A stretch of DNA of 64,000 nt from Mermis nigrescens (taxonomy: Eukaryota > Nematoda > Enoplea > Mermithida > Mermithidae): NCBI GenBank assembly GCA_036768485.1, contig JAVLUZ010000154.1, positions 40,296,851 to 40,360,850 on the forward strand. The letters are read 5' to 3'. Below the pieces are notes generated by a model, which saw only the letters and a list, made by a program, of their open reading frames with translations, was not told the origin of the DNA and searched no databases. Position 1 is the first letter of the stretch. The number at the start of each line of letters is the position of its first letter. Position numbers and translations under genes: made by a program. Positions 50,301 to 57,018 of the stretch are shown in pieces.

Positions 50301-53300
50301 CCAAAATAGAACGGCCAGCTACGTGTCTGCTTATGATTACACTGATTTACTTTATTGCCGACTTGGAAGCTATTTTATGCTCACGGAATAGGTTTAAAAG
50401 CAATTTCAACAGCAGAAACAGCTATTCCAGCCAGGGGCGGATTTAGGGGGCGGCCGCCCCCCCAGCCCATTGGCCCAAAACAGTGCGCAAAATTAAGAAT
50501 TTTTGAGCGATTTTCGGCTTAAAACGGCTAATTTTTCCGCCTAAGTTAGGGTTCCGCCCCCCCCTTAGGGGTACCGCCCCCCCTTAGGAAAATCCTGGAT
50601 CCGCCACTGCGAGCCATCCTCATGGAATTTCCGATATATTATCTTACATGATTTTGAGACCACCCCTTCCTGACCTGATCCGACATATGCGCCTGATTAC
50701 GAGCATGCTTATCAGTTATAACCGTAAACACAGCCGAAAGGTTTAAACAGGTGGTAATTTCGTGGAGATAGCGGGGAGGGCTGACCCGCCACCCACCCCA
50801 TCGACCCAACACCCAATTTTTAAGGATTTTTGGGGACTTTTTCAGATTTTTTTAGATTTTTTGTTTTTTTTTAATTTTCTAGATTTCTGGAGCATCGAAA
50901 AAGCTATTTAAACTAAATTTTCCAGCAGCTTTCGAGGCAAATTTAAAGGTTTTCAACCCGAAATTGTCAAAATTTTGAAACTTTCCGGAAAAAGTGATGC
51001 ACCGAAATGCTCTTAAGTAAAAGCAGGAAATGTCAGTGGCGATAAAAAACACAAAGAATGGAGAATTTCAAATCTATTTGTGACTGTTTTAGGGTTAGTA
51101 GGAATAGGCCCCCTCACGAAAGTTTTACAGCATTCATGGGATCTGTCATTCAAAGTCGGTAGCGATGCCCCCCGGCCGTCAGAGATTTTCAATTGACCTT
51201 TTTGACAAAAACTTACCTTTTCTGTCTATTTTTCATTGTTTTTGCCATTCCTGGCCAAAAATATAAGGTCGTTACCATATGTACATGCTCAGCATGGGAA
51301 TTCTGGGGGGGGTGAAAACCTAAAGTGCCTTTTTTGGGCCCAAAAATGGCCGGTACGCGTTAAAAACATCGTTTTTTGGCGTTTCTGACGATACTCTATC
51401 CTTCTAGAGCATAAAATCATGAAAAAATTTCGAAAAAAGTCGAATAAATTGAACAATATATCGCTTAAAACATGAATATACGGCGCGAAGCGCCGAAGGT
51501 TTGGCGATTTTGAGCAAATAGATAGCCAAAAACCCTTAAAAAGACACTATTTCTACCAATTTTCAGGTAAGTTTAGGAAACTTTTGAAAAATCGCCAATT
51601 CTGGGGGAGGGGGGTGGGGTGGGAAATTTTTTTTGCGGGGGGGTGAAAAATGATTCTGCGGGGGGGTGAAACCCTCCCCCCCAAGATCATGTATGGTCGT
51701 TACAATCAGCCCACCACCTCTTCCCAGCTTTTCTAGCCGTTATATGCGTGCTTATCACACAATCAATATGTCAAAAAATTAAGCCACCCAAACCTCCTGT
51801 TCGCATATGATGTTGGTAATAAATACTAAAGCCCTTTGAAATAAAAAAATGTTTAATTTATAATTGTTTCACTAATTTTCAGCCTGTTTATAAAATAAAT
51901 AAGATATCCCTAATGAAATTATTAAATTTTAAATTTAGACATCAGTTACATGTACCAGCGCTATCTCGAGGACCCTTGTATTCGAATGAGCGCCCTTTGC
52001 GGAAAATCTTCAAAGTGGGGAAGCCCGTTATCTGATATTTATCCTTCAAATCTTTCTCAACCGTAGCATCTACTTTGGCCAATGAAATCGGACTCCCAAT
52101 TTGAGATAATCGCTGAGCAGCTTTTTCGTACTCAGGGGCCAGTCGCTTACAGTGACCGCACCTTGTGCAATTTTATAAGAACAGAATTATAAGGATAATA
52201 CGTAGAAAACACAGGCACGTATCTCTAGGGGAAAGGGAGGGTTCGGACCACACTTGGGCGTGGGGGGTTGGGGGAGGCATGCATCCCCGAGAAACCAAAA
52301 TACAAAATCCCCCCAGAATTCAATTTTTGAAATTTTTTTTCGTTTTTTCGCAATTTTTGATGCCAATGGATAGTGCTCGATGGGAAACGTCGAAAAATGG
52401 TGTTTTTTCGCCATACCACCATTTTTAAGGCCATTTTTTGACCTTCAAAAAATCTTGCACACCCCTCCAGAATTTTCTTGCAGCTCACGTATGGTTCGGA
52501 CACCCCAAAATTCAGAAAAATCGGACTTTTTAAACGTTATGTTGTGCTATTTTTGTCTTTTTTGGGCTTAGTCCCCCAAAAATTTGTATTGCCCCCCTTC
52601 TAAACAGGATGGCCAGCTACGTGCCTGAGAAAACAAAGCAATAGATATCGAATTGTAATAAGTTTTGGCCAAAGGAAAAAGAAAATGAAGTACAGGGGAG
52701 AAAATAAGAAAGGAGAAAATGGAAACGCGAAAGGAATGAGCAACTTTAAGCAAACAGGCTATAGTCATCTTAGCAAAATCATGCAAGGAGGCAGTGGTGT
52801 ACCCACGATTCCCTGACACAAGGTGAGGCGAAACCCATAAATTACCTAATAGTGTCAAAAATTGTCCAAATATGCTTCGTAAAGTATCAGTTTTTTGTCT
52901 TTTAGCGGGTGAAATGACTTGTCGTCAAAAGATGTTATGAAATTTCGAAGGTTTTTTACGAAAAACGCGCAAGATGAATAAAAAATCCTTGAAATAACAC
53001 CAAAAACATATGTCGAGAAATCAATCATCAAAAAATACGCATTATTCTCTTGTAACGCCCGAACTATTTTTGACAAGCAGGTGGGCGGTCGCCCCCCTCT
53101 AAATCCGCACCTGCGGGGAAGTGAGCAGGGTGGTATTATCCTTGCTGAGGAATTAACTCAATATGTATGTCTATTTAAATTAATATGAACACTTTAACAG
53201 CTTTAATTTGAATTAAAATGTTACATTGATGTTATGCGCCTTATATTAAAATAAATTAGATAATATTCATAATGAAAGAATTTGAAGTCAATCGGCATTT

Positions 53301-55973
53301 GTCGCATAGCATTGTAATGTAAAAGTCATCGATTTCATGATGATTCTTAAATATAAAAATTTTTGAATTAAAATGAGCAACTCAGGTTAGAATAGGCGAT
53401 CATGAATTTCGAGTGTACTGATGTAATAACCACAGCAAACCAACTGCTGAAGTAAAATAATTATAGATGACAGCTGATATGACAGCACAGTGTAAACAAT
53501 AAACGTGACAGCGCTAGCAATTCGGTTATTCAATCGTTGAGAATATATTTCATGAGCATATCATAATTGTCAACTGAGAATAAATTAAATCATTGAAAAA
53601 TTATTTTTATTATGTCTTATGTACATACCAGGGAGCGTAAAATTCAACCAAAGTCAGGTGAGCATCATTCACAATGTCGGTGAAATTTTCGGTAGTCAAG
53701 GTAAGAACAGATGACGGAGGCGGTTTATAATTTGGATCGGTCTTTTCATTGATCCAGCTAACGATTTCTAGAATGGAATACTAGGCCACATATGCAGGTA
53801 ACTGAACATATGTCCGTCGTGCTATTAGGGGTTCAATGGGTTTGACCACCAAGTGGCTATAGTGTGACTGTGATGTTCTGCTATTCCTGCGCTTACGGGC
53901 GGATTTAAGGGGGTGCTCATGACTCCACCCACTAGCACAAATAGCTGGCGAGATAAAGGATGGATATGCAATTCGCAATGATTTTTTGGACGTCAGCGAC
54001 CTTAATTTCTAAGACTTTTCGCCGGATATTATGCTGTTAATGACATTTATTTACCTTCTTGGCGACCTAAAAGCGATTTTTCGCTAATGGGATAAGTTTT
54101 AAAACAATGTCAACAGCAGAAACAGCTATTTAAACATGGTTTTCTTCATTTTTAAATCAAACATTTCCAATGTTCTGCGTCAAATACTTAGTAGATCAAG
54201 CTTCTAAAGGTCGTTCCGCCTAAATTTCACAACTTTCCCGCCGCTTTGCGCCAGATTTTCACTATAGTCAAGGAACTTTATTGATTTTTCTGACTAAATT
54301 GTCAAAATTTCAAAAAAATTTTCGAGAAAATTCGCGTCAAAAGTGTAGTAGACAGCCACATCAGCTGCTTCAAGTTTTTGACGATTTTTCTTCCTGTATT
54401 GTGTTTTTTGAAAAAAGAAAACCTGTCAACTTTATAGTACCGTAACTCCCATCGAATTACGGATGCATGTAAGTCCGACTTTATGCTTAAGTTTCTTGAA
54501 TTTCGACACCCTTTACTGGTTTTAAATCATGTAAATCTTATGTAAGACACTATTAATTTTATTAGGGATGAGGAAATTTTTCATCACAAAATTTAAGTAA
54601 AAAAGGACCAAAAGTATAGATATTTGAAATAGTAATATAAAGAGTGCATAGGTACAATTGAAAAATATTGGGATTTCACAAAGTGTATGTCGTCACAAAC
54701 ATCTGATGTAATAGCAGGGGTACATTTTTTGGCATAAAATTTGCCCACCTACTAGCATGAGCTTGGTAAATTACGCTTGGGACGCCATATTTGCATTTTT
54801 GGTAAGCATTTTTCTGAAAAATTGTACTTATTTTAAATTTTCGGCATTTGCAGAATTTTGAGTACGTATTCAAAAACAACATAAGAAAATTTGTCATTTG
54901 TAGCGTTTTTAGCGATTTTTTCATCTTAGGAAGTATCAATTTTTAATCAGAATAGTCATTTTTTGAACTATGATTCGATCACTTTTATTAGGTTCTCTTT
55001 AAAAATTGAAATTATATACATCGCCAGAAACTATGAAAATGGTGTTTTTCACGTGTTTTTATGCTCACAAAATATTACTCTAGAAATCTTTTATATCAAG
55101 CCTGGGCCTTTAAGGCAACAAATAGTCAAAGTGATAAGAACCTGTCTCAGATATCTTAGAATACTTTGGGGTATTTTAATTCCTTCCCACAGTGAACCCG
55201 TGCGGAAAATTGAAAAAATTTCCATTTTCTGCAGGGCACCCCTTGGTCGGTAATGTCCCTGGGTAATTGCTTCAAATTTGGCCTAGACAAATGTTGGCCA
55301 ACCCAGGATTGAAGATCAACTGATCCGTATTAAACGTACAGCTGTCACCGCGAAATTTGCACAACTAAAAGGCCTTAAATTTTGCTACGGATTGAGTTGC
55401 CTATCTTAGTGTAGAGGACGCCATCACACGTTCTAGCTCAGCCATGCAAAACATATGATTACATACCGTGTTGTAACATAGGCAGCTAAATCCTTAGAAA
55501 AGCTTAAGGACTTCAAATTGTTCAGATTTCATGGTCATTACGGTATGACGTCAGCTAAAGTGTTTGAATAGATAGCAGTGGTAGGCACCTTCGGCTGTCC
55601 TGCCACCGTCATAGTCGACAACATCCCCATCTATGCCATTCAAAAATAGCTTGATGGTGGGGTAACCCTGAACTTGGAATCTTTTCGCTACTTGCACCTC
55701 TTTTGTTGCATCGACTTTGGCTAGGACAGTTTTTGATTGGCTAGATTTGAGCATCGAAGCAGCTTTGGCGTAGTGAGGTGCCAACTGCTTGCAATGCCCG
55801 CACCATTGGGCGTAGAATTCCACTAAGCATGATGGATTTTCTACAAGGAACGAATCAAAGTTCGAATCGGTTAAAACAGATACTCCGTCCTCATCGGCAT
55901 GAGGACTGACGTCATCGACACAAAATGCCGCATTAATTGATAATGATATGAAAATAAGGCAATGTAGAATCAT
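23128..55973 (-). CDS. PDIA4: ERp72/PDIA4-type protein disulfide isomerase, nine exons
   Basis: An ER-lumen thiol-disulfide oxidoreductase that forms and rearranges disulfides in secretory proteins. Join on the minus strand: 55973-55589, 53767-53629, 52161-51956, 48508-48344, 39765-39614, 32744-32588, 29430-29185, 25436-25282, 23379-23128. Total 1857 bases, 618 residues plus stop; human PDIA4 has 645. Domains in order: signal peptide (about 1-19), a0 with WCGHC, a with WCGHC, non-catalytic b and b', a' with WCGHC, and a C-terminal KTEL for ER retrieval (KEEL in vertebrates). Three CGHC sites distinguish it from two-site PDIs. All introns are GT-AG and phases agree across every junction. The introns total 31 kb, mostly transposons, none of which breaks an exon. 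No frameshift or stop was seen, so the gene looks functional. Confidence 0.95.
24152..24317 (-). mobile_element. MITE family B, copy 1
   Basis: Family B is 165-185 bp with ends CAGGCACGTA and TACGTGCCTG, a strand-specific interior (CTGGCCGTCCTATTTTGGGG; ACCAACACCAATTTTGG; TAGCACAAAATAACGT) and G/C runs. Flanks atccac(t/c)g match 7 of 8. Lies in intron 8. Confidence 0.85.
24744..25214. mobile_element. MITE family M, copy 1, with a nested A
   Basis: Ends CATACAAGTAAAGGCTC-like and CCTGTAACGTGTATG. The left end is split by family A copy 8 (24752-24993), whose flanks are (t/c)atacaag. The right part contains the M interior (AGTCGGGGAAGGGG..., CTTTAGGGG). Confidence 0.7.
24752..24993 (+). mobile_element. 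MITE family A, copy 8
   Basis: 242-bp copy. Duplication tatacaag/catacaag, 7 of 8, at 24744-24751 and 24994-25001. Intron 8. Confidence 0.88.
25282..25436 (-). CDS. PDIA4: PDIA4 exon 8: linker and third CGHC
   Basis: 155 bases. Reads [18 protein letters not shown], the b'-a' linker, then [15 protein letters not shown] and stops in phase 0 at AAA, donor gtaatc. Confidence 0.94.
25615..25879 (+). mobile_element. MITE family A, copy 9
   Basis: Copy in intron 7, about 180 bases from the exon 8 acceptor side. Flanks ggtaatac and ggtactat match 6 of 8. Long G run at 25803-25813. Confidence 0.85.
26423..26919. mobile_element. foldback element F, copy 1
   Basis: Nearly the whole 497 bp is two inverted arms of about 220 bases around a short centre. 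Ends are TACAGTGCTCGCCATGAAA and its complement, so a TA duplication like Tc1/mariner MITEs is likely. The centre repeats CACGTG-containing units (ATTCACGTGNGCGC). Confidence 0.9.
26964..27215 (-). mobile_element. MITE family A, copy 10, diverged
   Basis: Recognised by the core (CTTGATGAGAAACGTTGAAAAATGG) and both ends; flanks no longer match clearly. Intron 7. Confidence 0.75.
27950..28130 (+). mobile_element. MITE family A, copy 11, 3' truncated
   Basis: Left end CATAGGTGAGTAGCACC through the core to GAATTCTG; the right G-run end is missing. Element B begins 34 bases later. Confidence 0.75.
28164..28596 (+). mobile_element. MITE family B with nested A (composite 1)
   Basis: B ends at 28164 and 28596 with perfect 8-bp duplication tttatggt (28156-28163, 28597-28604). 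Inside it, family A copy 12 occupies 28201-28459 with duplication g(a/t)ccggac (28193-28200, 28460-28467). The second composite at 52212 has A at the same B position and in the same orientation. Confidence 0.9.
28201..28459 (-). mobile_element. MITE family A, copy 12, within B
   Basis: 259-bp copy nested in composite 1 in intron 7. Confidence 0.9.
28757..29155. repeat. three tandem 150-bp repeats next to exon 7
   Basis: Units start near 28757, 28908 and 29055 with 'GCAACCAAATGTGTTAAATGACG', then 'TTTATATAAATATTGAAAAAA' and 'AACAAAAGTAAAAAATCAGT', ending 'AAACTATTTTCGCAAGCGAC'. Spacing 151 and 147 bases. The last unit stops about 30 bases before the exon 7 donor (29184 on the minus strand). 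Confidence 0.85.
29185..29430 (-). CDS. PDIA4: PDIA4 exon 7: b' domain end
   Basis: 246 bases. Reads [29 protein letters not shown] and [13 protein letters not shown]. The donor after CAAG is gtccgc, a weak match to GTRAGT, but it is the only one that keeps phase and protein continuity with exon 8. A 150-bp tandem repeat begins about 30 bases into the intron. Confidence 0.9.
29536..30157. mobile_element. element K, copy 1, with A-like interior
   Basis: Ends ATACATGCGCGGCATGGGAATTC-like and GATCATGTATG. Duplication tgca(c/a)aag, 7 of 8, at 29528-29535 and 30158-30165. 29870-30115 is an old family A copy. Contains a GCGCGAAGC-type motif near 29744. Intron 6. Confidence 0.8.
29870..30115 (-). 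mobile_element. MITE family A, copy 13, old, within K
   Basis: Identified by 'GCCAATAGACAGTGCTCGAT' and 'GAGAAACGTTAAAAATGG'; both ends are degraded. Confidence 0.65.
30243..30413 (-). mobile_element. MITE family B, copy 3
   Basis: Complete in reverse orientation (CAGGCACGTAGCTGGCCG to GCATGCCTG). Flanking duplication not clear. Intron 6. Confidence 0.8.
30634..31727. mobile_element. element L with TA duplication
   Basis: Ends GTGCTGGCCTCTAAAAA and TTTTTAGAGGCCAGCAC are perfect inverted repeats of 17 bases, flanked by TA. The 1.1-kb interior has no frame. It repeats the motif GGTTnTTTTTTAGGTTACAA at about 31190, 31329 and 31678, a likely set of transposase binding sites. Intron 6. Confidence 0.85.
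31798..32014. mobile_element. MITE family M, copy 2
   Basis: 217 bp from CATACACGTAACGGCTC to CTGTTACATGATTG with perfect 8-bp duplication gcctgagg (31790-31797, 32015-32022). Interior has C and G runs near the ends. Intron 6. Confidence 0.85.
32588..32744 (-). CDS. PDIA4: PDIA4 exon 6: b' domain start
   Basis: 157 bases. Reads [20 protein letters not shown], then [16 protein letters not shown], the b' signature. Donor gtgagt, phase 1. Confidence 0.94.
33012..33364. mobile_element. MITE family M, copy 3, internally duplicated
   Basis: Ends CATAGATGCAACGGCTCC and CTTACATGTATG. The block 'GGTGGGTCCCGGCCATTTG' occurs twice (about 33043 and 33161), so part of the element is duplicated. Intron 5. 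Confidence 0.75.
33365..34107. other. intron 5 sequence, nothing recognised
   Basis: Unique AT-rich sequence. Only a weak similarity to 27840-27920 (GAAAATCATGTTTTTGACGCGTAT) hints at an old repeat near 33960-34060. Confidence 0.4.
34386..35625 (-). pseudogene. hAT transposase C-terminus, split by element E
   Basis: Minus strand: [19 protein letters not shown] (about 35550-35495) then, after element [21 protein letters not shown] (about 34528-34468) and [18 protein letters not shown]. Together these are the hATC dimerisation region with the typical PATSVPSE(Q/R)LFS signature. Upstream DDE core not seen. Confidence 0.9.
34539..35484. mobile_element. element E, copy 1
   Basis: 946-bp insertion in the hAT transposase with duplication gct(c/g)caag (34531-34538, 35485-35492). 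Ends CATGGGCGTATTCAAAGGGGGCGG and CCTAGATCATCCACTG. The interior has GGCGCTTTGCGCC motifs, a TTTGTACATGTACAAAG palindrome (about 34854-34870) and a second one near 35205. No coding frame. Confidence 0.85.
35974..36125 (-). mobile_element. MITE family B, copy 4, truncated
   Basis: Starts CAGGCACGTAGCCGGCC and runs to ACCCCCAGAAATC; the second terminus is missing. Intron 5, 32 bases from the hAT end. Confidence 0.75.
36160..36362 (+). mobile_element. MITE family C, copy 2
   Basis: Perfect 8-bp duplication gatcgaac (36152-36159, 36363-36370). Right end is degraded (AATCCAGCTCCATG). Intron 5. Confidence 0.85.
36795..37035. repeat. ATA/AAT microsatellite region
   Basis: Irregular (AAT)n and (TAATAAA) tracts over about 240 bases in intron 5. 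No gene. Confidence 0.8.
37265..37448 (+). mobile_element. MITE family B, copy 5
   Basis: Complete copy; duplication a(c/t)gacccg matches 7 of 8 (37257-37264, 37449-37456). This is the empty-site version of B for the nested-A composites. Intron 5. Confidence 0.87.
37560..38040. repeat. family N fragment 1
   Basis: Shares blocks with 40195-40870 and 52800-53115: 'AGTATCG(A/G)...TTTTTGC(A/C)GTCTTT(T)GATAGAC', a 'TTCC(T)ACGAAAAAT/CGCGCAA' block, and a closing 'GCGCCCGA...TTTTGAC(A/G)'. Likely an old non-autonomous element. Confidence 0.55.
38042..38150 (-). mobile_element. MITE family A, copy 14, truncated
   Basis: Left end CATACTTGGGCATGGGG to AATTCAATTTTTGAAAATTTT; core and right end are missing. 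Intron 5. Confidence 0.7.
38549..39296. mobile_element. foldback element F, copy 2, with loop insert
   Basis: 748 bp; arms match copy 1 (TACAGTGGTTGCCATGAAA to TTTCATGGCGACAACTGTA). The centre carries a second inverted repeat, TTAGGCGAGC...CAACATTAAAATC at 38791-38822 and its complement at 39003-39042, around 180 unique bases. TA at both ends. Intron 5, 318 bases from exon 5. Confidence 0.88.
39614..39765 (-). CDS. PDIA4: PDIA4 exon 5: b domain end
   Basis: 152 bases after a T-rich acceptor (tttattttag). Reads [13 protein letters not shown] and [14 protein letters not shown], including the conserved KYEPR motif of PDIA4. Ends in phase 0 at GAG, donor gtatgt. Confidence 0.93.
39852..40098 (-). 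mobile_element. MITE family A, copy 15
   Basis: Duplication (c/g)tcacgac, 7 of 8 (39844-39851, 40099-40106). Only 86 bases from the exon 5 acceptor, in intron 4. Confidence 0.87.
40195..40870. repeat. family N fragment 2, split by C
   Basis: N-type sequence on both sides of a family C insert at 40468-40655. Contains CCGGCGCGAAGCGCTGG at about 40732-40748. Confidence 0.55.
40468..40655 (-). mobile_element. MITE family C, copy 3, within N
   Basis: From CAGGGGCGGATTTAGG to GGATCCACTACTG; duplication acgta(a/g)ac, 7 of 8. Intron 4. Confidence 0.85.
40946..41205 (+). mobile_element. MITE family A, copy 16
   Basis: From CATATGGGCGAGGTGGGC to ACGCCCAGGTCTG; core intact. Duplication not clear. Intron 4. 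Confidence 0.8.
41800..43015. mobile_element. element D, 1.2 kb, 8-bp duplication
   Basis: Ends CATAGGCGTAGCCAGG and CCTGGATACGCCTCTG, with perfect duplication ttttttat (41792-41799, 43016-43023). The interior has the GGCGC-type hairpin motifs and the TTTGTACATGTACAAA palindrome near 42846, and a 400-base block (about 42455-42895) closely related to element E (34815-35255). No coding frame. Confidence 0.87.
43252..43429 (+). mobile_element. MITE family B, copy 6
   Basis: Complete; duplication ttca(c/g)cgg, 7 of 8. The left end has a short internal duplication (TATCTCTCAGGCATATACATATCTCGG). Intron 4. Confidence 0.85.
43476..43643 (-). mobile_element. MITE family C, copy 4
   Basis: From CAGGGGCAGATTTAGG to GGATCCGCCACTG; flanks gaaagcac and gcaagcac are similar (7 of 8, offset by one base). 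Intron 4. Confidence 0.8.
44299..46859. mobile_element. foldback element G with 860-bp inverted arms
   Basis: Left arm 44299-45158 and right arm 46001-46859 are inverted copies with moderate divergence. Ends TACAGTACGCGCCTTGAATTT and its complement share the TACAGT start of element F, so a TA duplication is likely. The loop (45159-46000) holds a 67-codon frame at 45182-45385 of unknown nature and a family C copy. Frames inside the arms mirror each other and are not genes. Intron 4. Confidence 0.92.
45449..45643 (+). mobile_element. MITE family C, copy 5, in the loop of G
   Basis: Flanked by tgtgtgtg on both sides; because this is a GT repeat the duplication length is ambiguous. Confidence 0.88.
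46860..47634. other. intron 4 sequence with AT microsatellite
   Basis: Contains a CGGCGCTTCGCGCTGG hairpin motif (about 46921) and an ATT-rich microsatellite (47230-47330). A GTACCCCCTAAAAAAATCTTGGATACG trace near 47376 suggests another element end. No gene. Confidence 0.45.
47635..47789 (+). mobile_element. MITE family C, copy 6
   Basis: Duplication cttttac(c)/cttttaac near-matches. The right arm is shortened (GGCCAATATCCGCCCCTC). Intron 4. Confidence 0.8.
47905..48062 (-). mobile_element. MITE family B, copy 7
   Basis: From CAAGCACCTAGCTGGCCG to ATATACGTGCCTCG. Intron 4. Confidence 0.75.
48122..48323 (+). mobile_element. MITE family C, copy 7, beside exon 4
   Basis: Complete copy (CAGTGGCGGATCCAGG to AAATCCGCCCCTG). 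Flanks tgcacaag and catacaag match 6 of 8. Its end lies 20 bases from the exon 4 donor, so transcripts carry it next to the splice site. Confidence 0.87.
48344..48508 (-). CDS. PDIA4: PDIA4 exon 4: b domain start
   Basis: 165 bases. Acceptor gacag; reads [13 protein letters not shown] and INIIGFFDK, matching the redox-inactive b domain. Donor gtaagc after the first base of a Cys codon. A family C MITE ends only 20 bases from this donor. Confidence 0.93.
48655..48888 (-). mobile_element. MITE family A, copy 17
   Basis: Core intact, right terminus degraded (GGTGGCGCCCGCCGGGG). Intron 3, 147 bases from exon 4. Confidence 0.8.
49461..49628 (+). mobile_element. MITE family C, copy 8
   Basis: From GTGGCGGATCTAGGATTTTCC to TAAATTCGCCCCTG; right G/C arm shortened. 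Intron 3. Confidence 0.8.
50000..50150 (-). mobile_element. MITE family C-like end with E-type sequence
   Basis: CAGGGGCGGATTTAAAG then CGGCCG and C run, passing into 'GATAAAGAATGGATATG(T/C)AATT', the block seen beside E-type ends at 53960 and 58850. A fragment, not a complete element. Confidence 0.55.
50152..50329 (+). mobile_element. MITE family B, copy 8
   Basis: From CGGCACGTAGCTCTGGGGG to CCAGCTACGTGTCTG. Intron 3. Confidence 0.8.
50432..50609 (-). mobile_element. MITE family C, copy 9, in an E fragment
   Basis: From CAGGGGCGGATTTAGG to GGATCCGCCACTG. The left neighbour 50335-50431 is an E fragment (TTTACTTTATTGCCGACTTGG...). Intron 3. Confidence 0.82.
51276..51695. mobile_element. element K, copy 2
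   Basis: 420 bp from CATATGTACATGCTCAGC to AAGATCATGTATG with perfect 8-bp duplication gtcgttac (51268-51275, 51696-51703). Core CGTTTCTGACGATACTCTATCC resembles the family A core. Perfect CGGCGCGAAGCGCCG hairpin at about 51481-51495. Intron 3. Confidence 0.88.
51956..52161 (-). CDS. PDIA4: PDIA4 exon 3: second CGHC domain
   Basis: 206 bases. Starts by completing the Trp of WCGHC ([11 protein letters not shown]), contains the buried Glu/Lys region and cis-Pro TGFPTLK, and ends YKGPRDSA with phase 1, donor gtacat. Confidence 0.95.
52212..52627 (+). mobile_element. MITE family B with nested A (composite 2)
   Basis: B ends carry perfect duplication agaaaaca (52204-52211, 52628-52635). The nested A (52249-52493) has perfect duplication gttcggac (52241-52248, 52494-52501). 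Intron 2, 50 bases from the exon 3 acceptor. Confidence 0.93.
52249..52493 (-). mobile_element. MITE family A, copy 18, within B
   Basis: 245-bp copy of composite 2, at the same site of B as copy 12. Confidence 0.93.
52800..53115. repeat. family N fragment 3
   Basis: Shares with fragment 2 the blocks 'AAGTATC(A/G)GTTTTTTG', 'TTTTTCACGAAAAACGCGCAA' and 'CTTGTAACGCCCGA', and ends in a C-family-like CCCCCCTCTAAATCCGCACCTG. Confidence 0.6.
53116..53628. other. intron 2 sequence, nothing recognised
   Basis: Unique AT-rich sequence up to the exon 2 donor. No repeat of this window found. Confidence 0.5.
53629..53767 (-). CDS. PDIA4: PDIA4 exon 2: a0 end, linker and start of a domain
   Basis: 139 bases. 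Acceptor ...ttctag before 53767; reads [19 protein letters not shown], the conserved PDIA4 linker, then the first strands of domain a up to VEFYAPW. The Trp codon is split TG|G at the donor gtatgt. Confidence 0.95.
53885..54400. repeat. family E fragment
   Basis: GGGCGGATTTAAGGGGG start, then 'TGTTAATGACATTTATTTACCTTCTTGGCGACCT' as in element E (34580-34615), and 'CCGCTTTGCGCC' near 54241. Intron 1. Confidence 0.65.
54401..55588. other. intron 1 sequence, nothing recognised
   Basis: Unique sequence. A TGACGTCA palindrome lies at 55546-55553, 36 bases inside the intron. The open stretch at 54963-55253 has no motif and no coding character. Confidence 0.45.
55589..55973 (-). CDS. PDIA4: PDIA4 exon 1: signal peptide and a0 domain
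   Basis: Start ATG at 55973-55971. [18 protein letters not shown] is a signal peptide; a short acidic stretch ([11 protein letters not shown]) follows, shorter than in vertebrates. Thioredoxin domain with [16 protein letters not shown] and the cis-Pro motif GYPTIK. The exon ends after the first base of a Glu codon at 55589, donor gtgcct. Reading on past the donor gives a spurious [10 protein letters not shown] tail. Confidence 0.95.
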
Positions 55974-56542
55974 TGAGGAAATGAAAAAAATCTAATCGGC
56001 CAATGAATAAGCCCTTTCAAAATGAATACAATATATGTAAGCAAAATAAAAACGGGAAATAAGAGAGTGAGGGAGGAGTATTATCTTATCTAAGGTTTCG
56101 AGAAATCAGATTGGTACATACTAGTACCTGAAAGCTTGAAAGTTTATTGCAGCAGTGCAAATATGTCAGCAGAAACATTTAAAAAGTACAGTCGCAAAAA
56201 GAGTAAAATACAGAATAAGGAAGATTAAAGCAGTAATACAAACACAACTAGTACCAAGAATACACGTTGCTGTGCAGCCGGTCTTCCCATTGACACCAGC
56301 TGTCCAATCTTTCGATTGGTTGTCCTTTTATAAAATGGCTGCTTGGTTAGTTGATTGGTTGATCAATACTTTCTTCATTAATTTTCGGTTTTTTAATTGG
56401 CAGTTGATTATCCGTTGATCAATTATTGGTTAATTATTGGTTAATTATTTATTGATTAGCTGATTCTCAAGTCACTTCAAAGTATTTTCCCAGTTTTTCA
56501 ATTTTGTTTTTGTGATTGATAGACTAATTAGTTGGTTTCAAA
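55974..56542 (-). promoter_or_regulatory. 5' region of the PDI gene
   Basis: 570 bases between the ATG and element P. The transcription start, 5' UTR and promoter should lie here if there is no upstream exon. No TATA box or ER-stress element could be assigned with confidence. AT-rich with TTAATT repeats near 56390-56450. Confidence 0.35.
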
Positions 56543-57018
56543 GAGTGATCGACTGGAGATCCGGCTCCGGCTCCGGCTCCGGCCTGAAGCAAATCCGGCC
56601 ATTTTTTCCACTCAGTGCGCCGGCTGGAGGACATCCAAAAAATCGGCCGGAGGTCGAAGAATTTTTTTGTTTTTTGCATAGTGACCGAACGTTCTAATTG
56701 CTGACATTATGCTTATTAAATTTAGTCAGAGCACAATATAATAGCAGAAAAAGAAAATAACACCAAATAAAGTGTCTATCACCACCACAATCGTAAAATA
56801 TTTATTTTTAGGAAAAAAACGAAAATGAAAATGAAACAAAAATTGTGAAAATCGATGCAGTAAATTCCTGTTGACACTGGAAGTCATAGGGTAGCATAAG
56901 ATGCAGTCTGGCCTGCACTGCACATGCTATACTGATTTCCCAGATAATGTTGCTGTCCATTCTGTACGTCATATTCGCGGTTCACTGAAGATAATATAGT
57001 ATGTAACATACCTATGTA

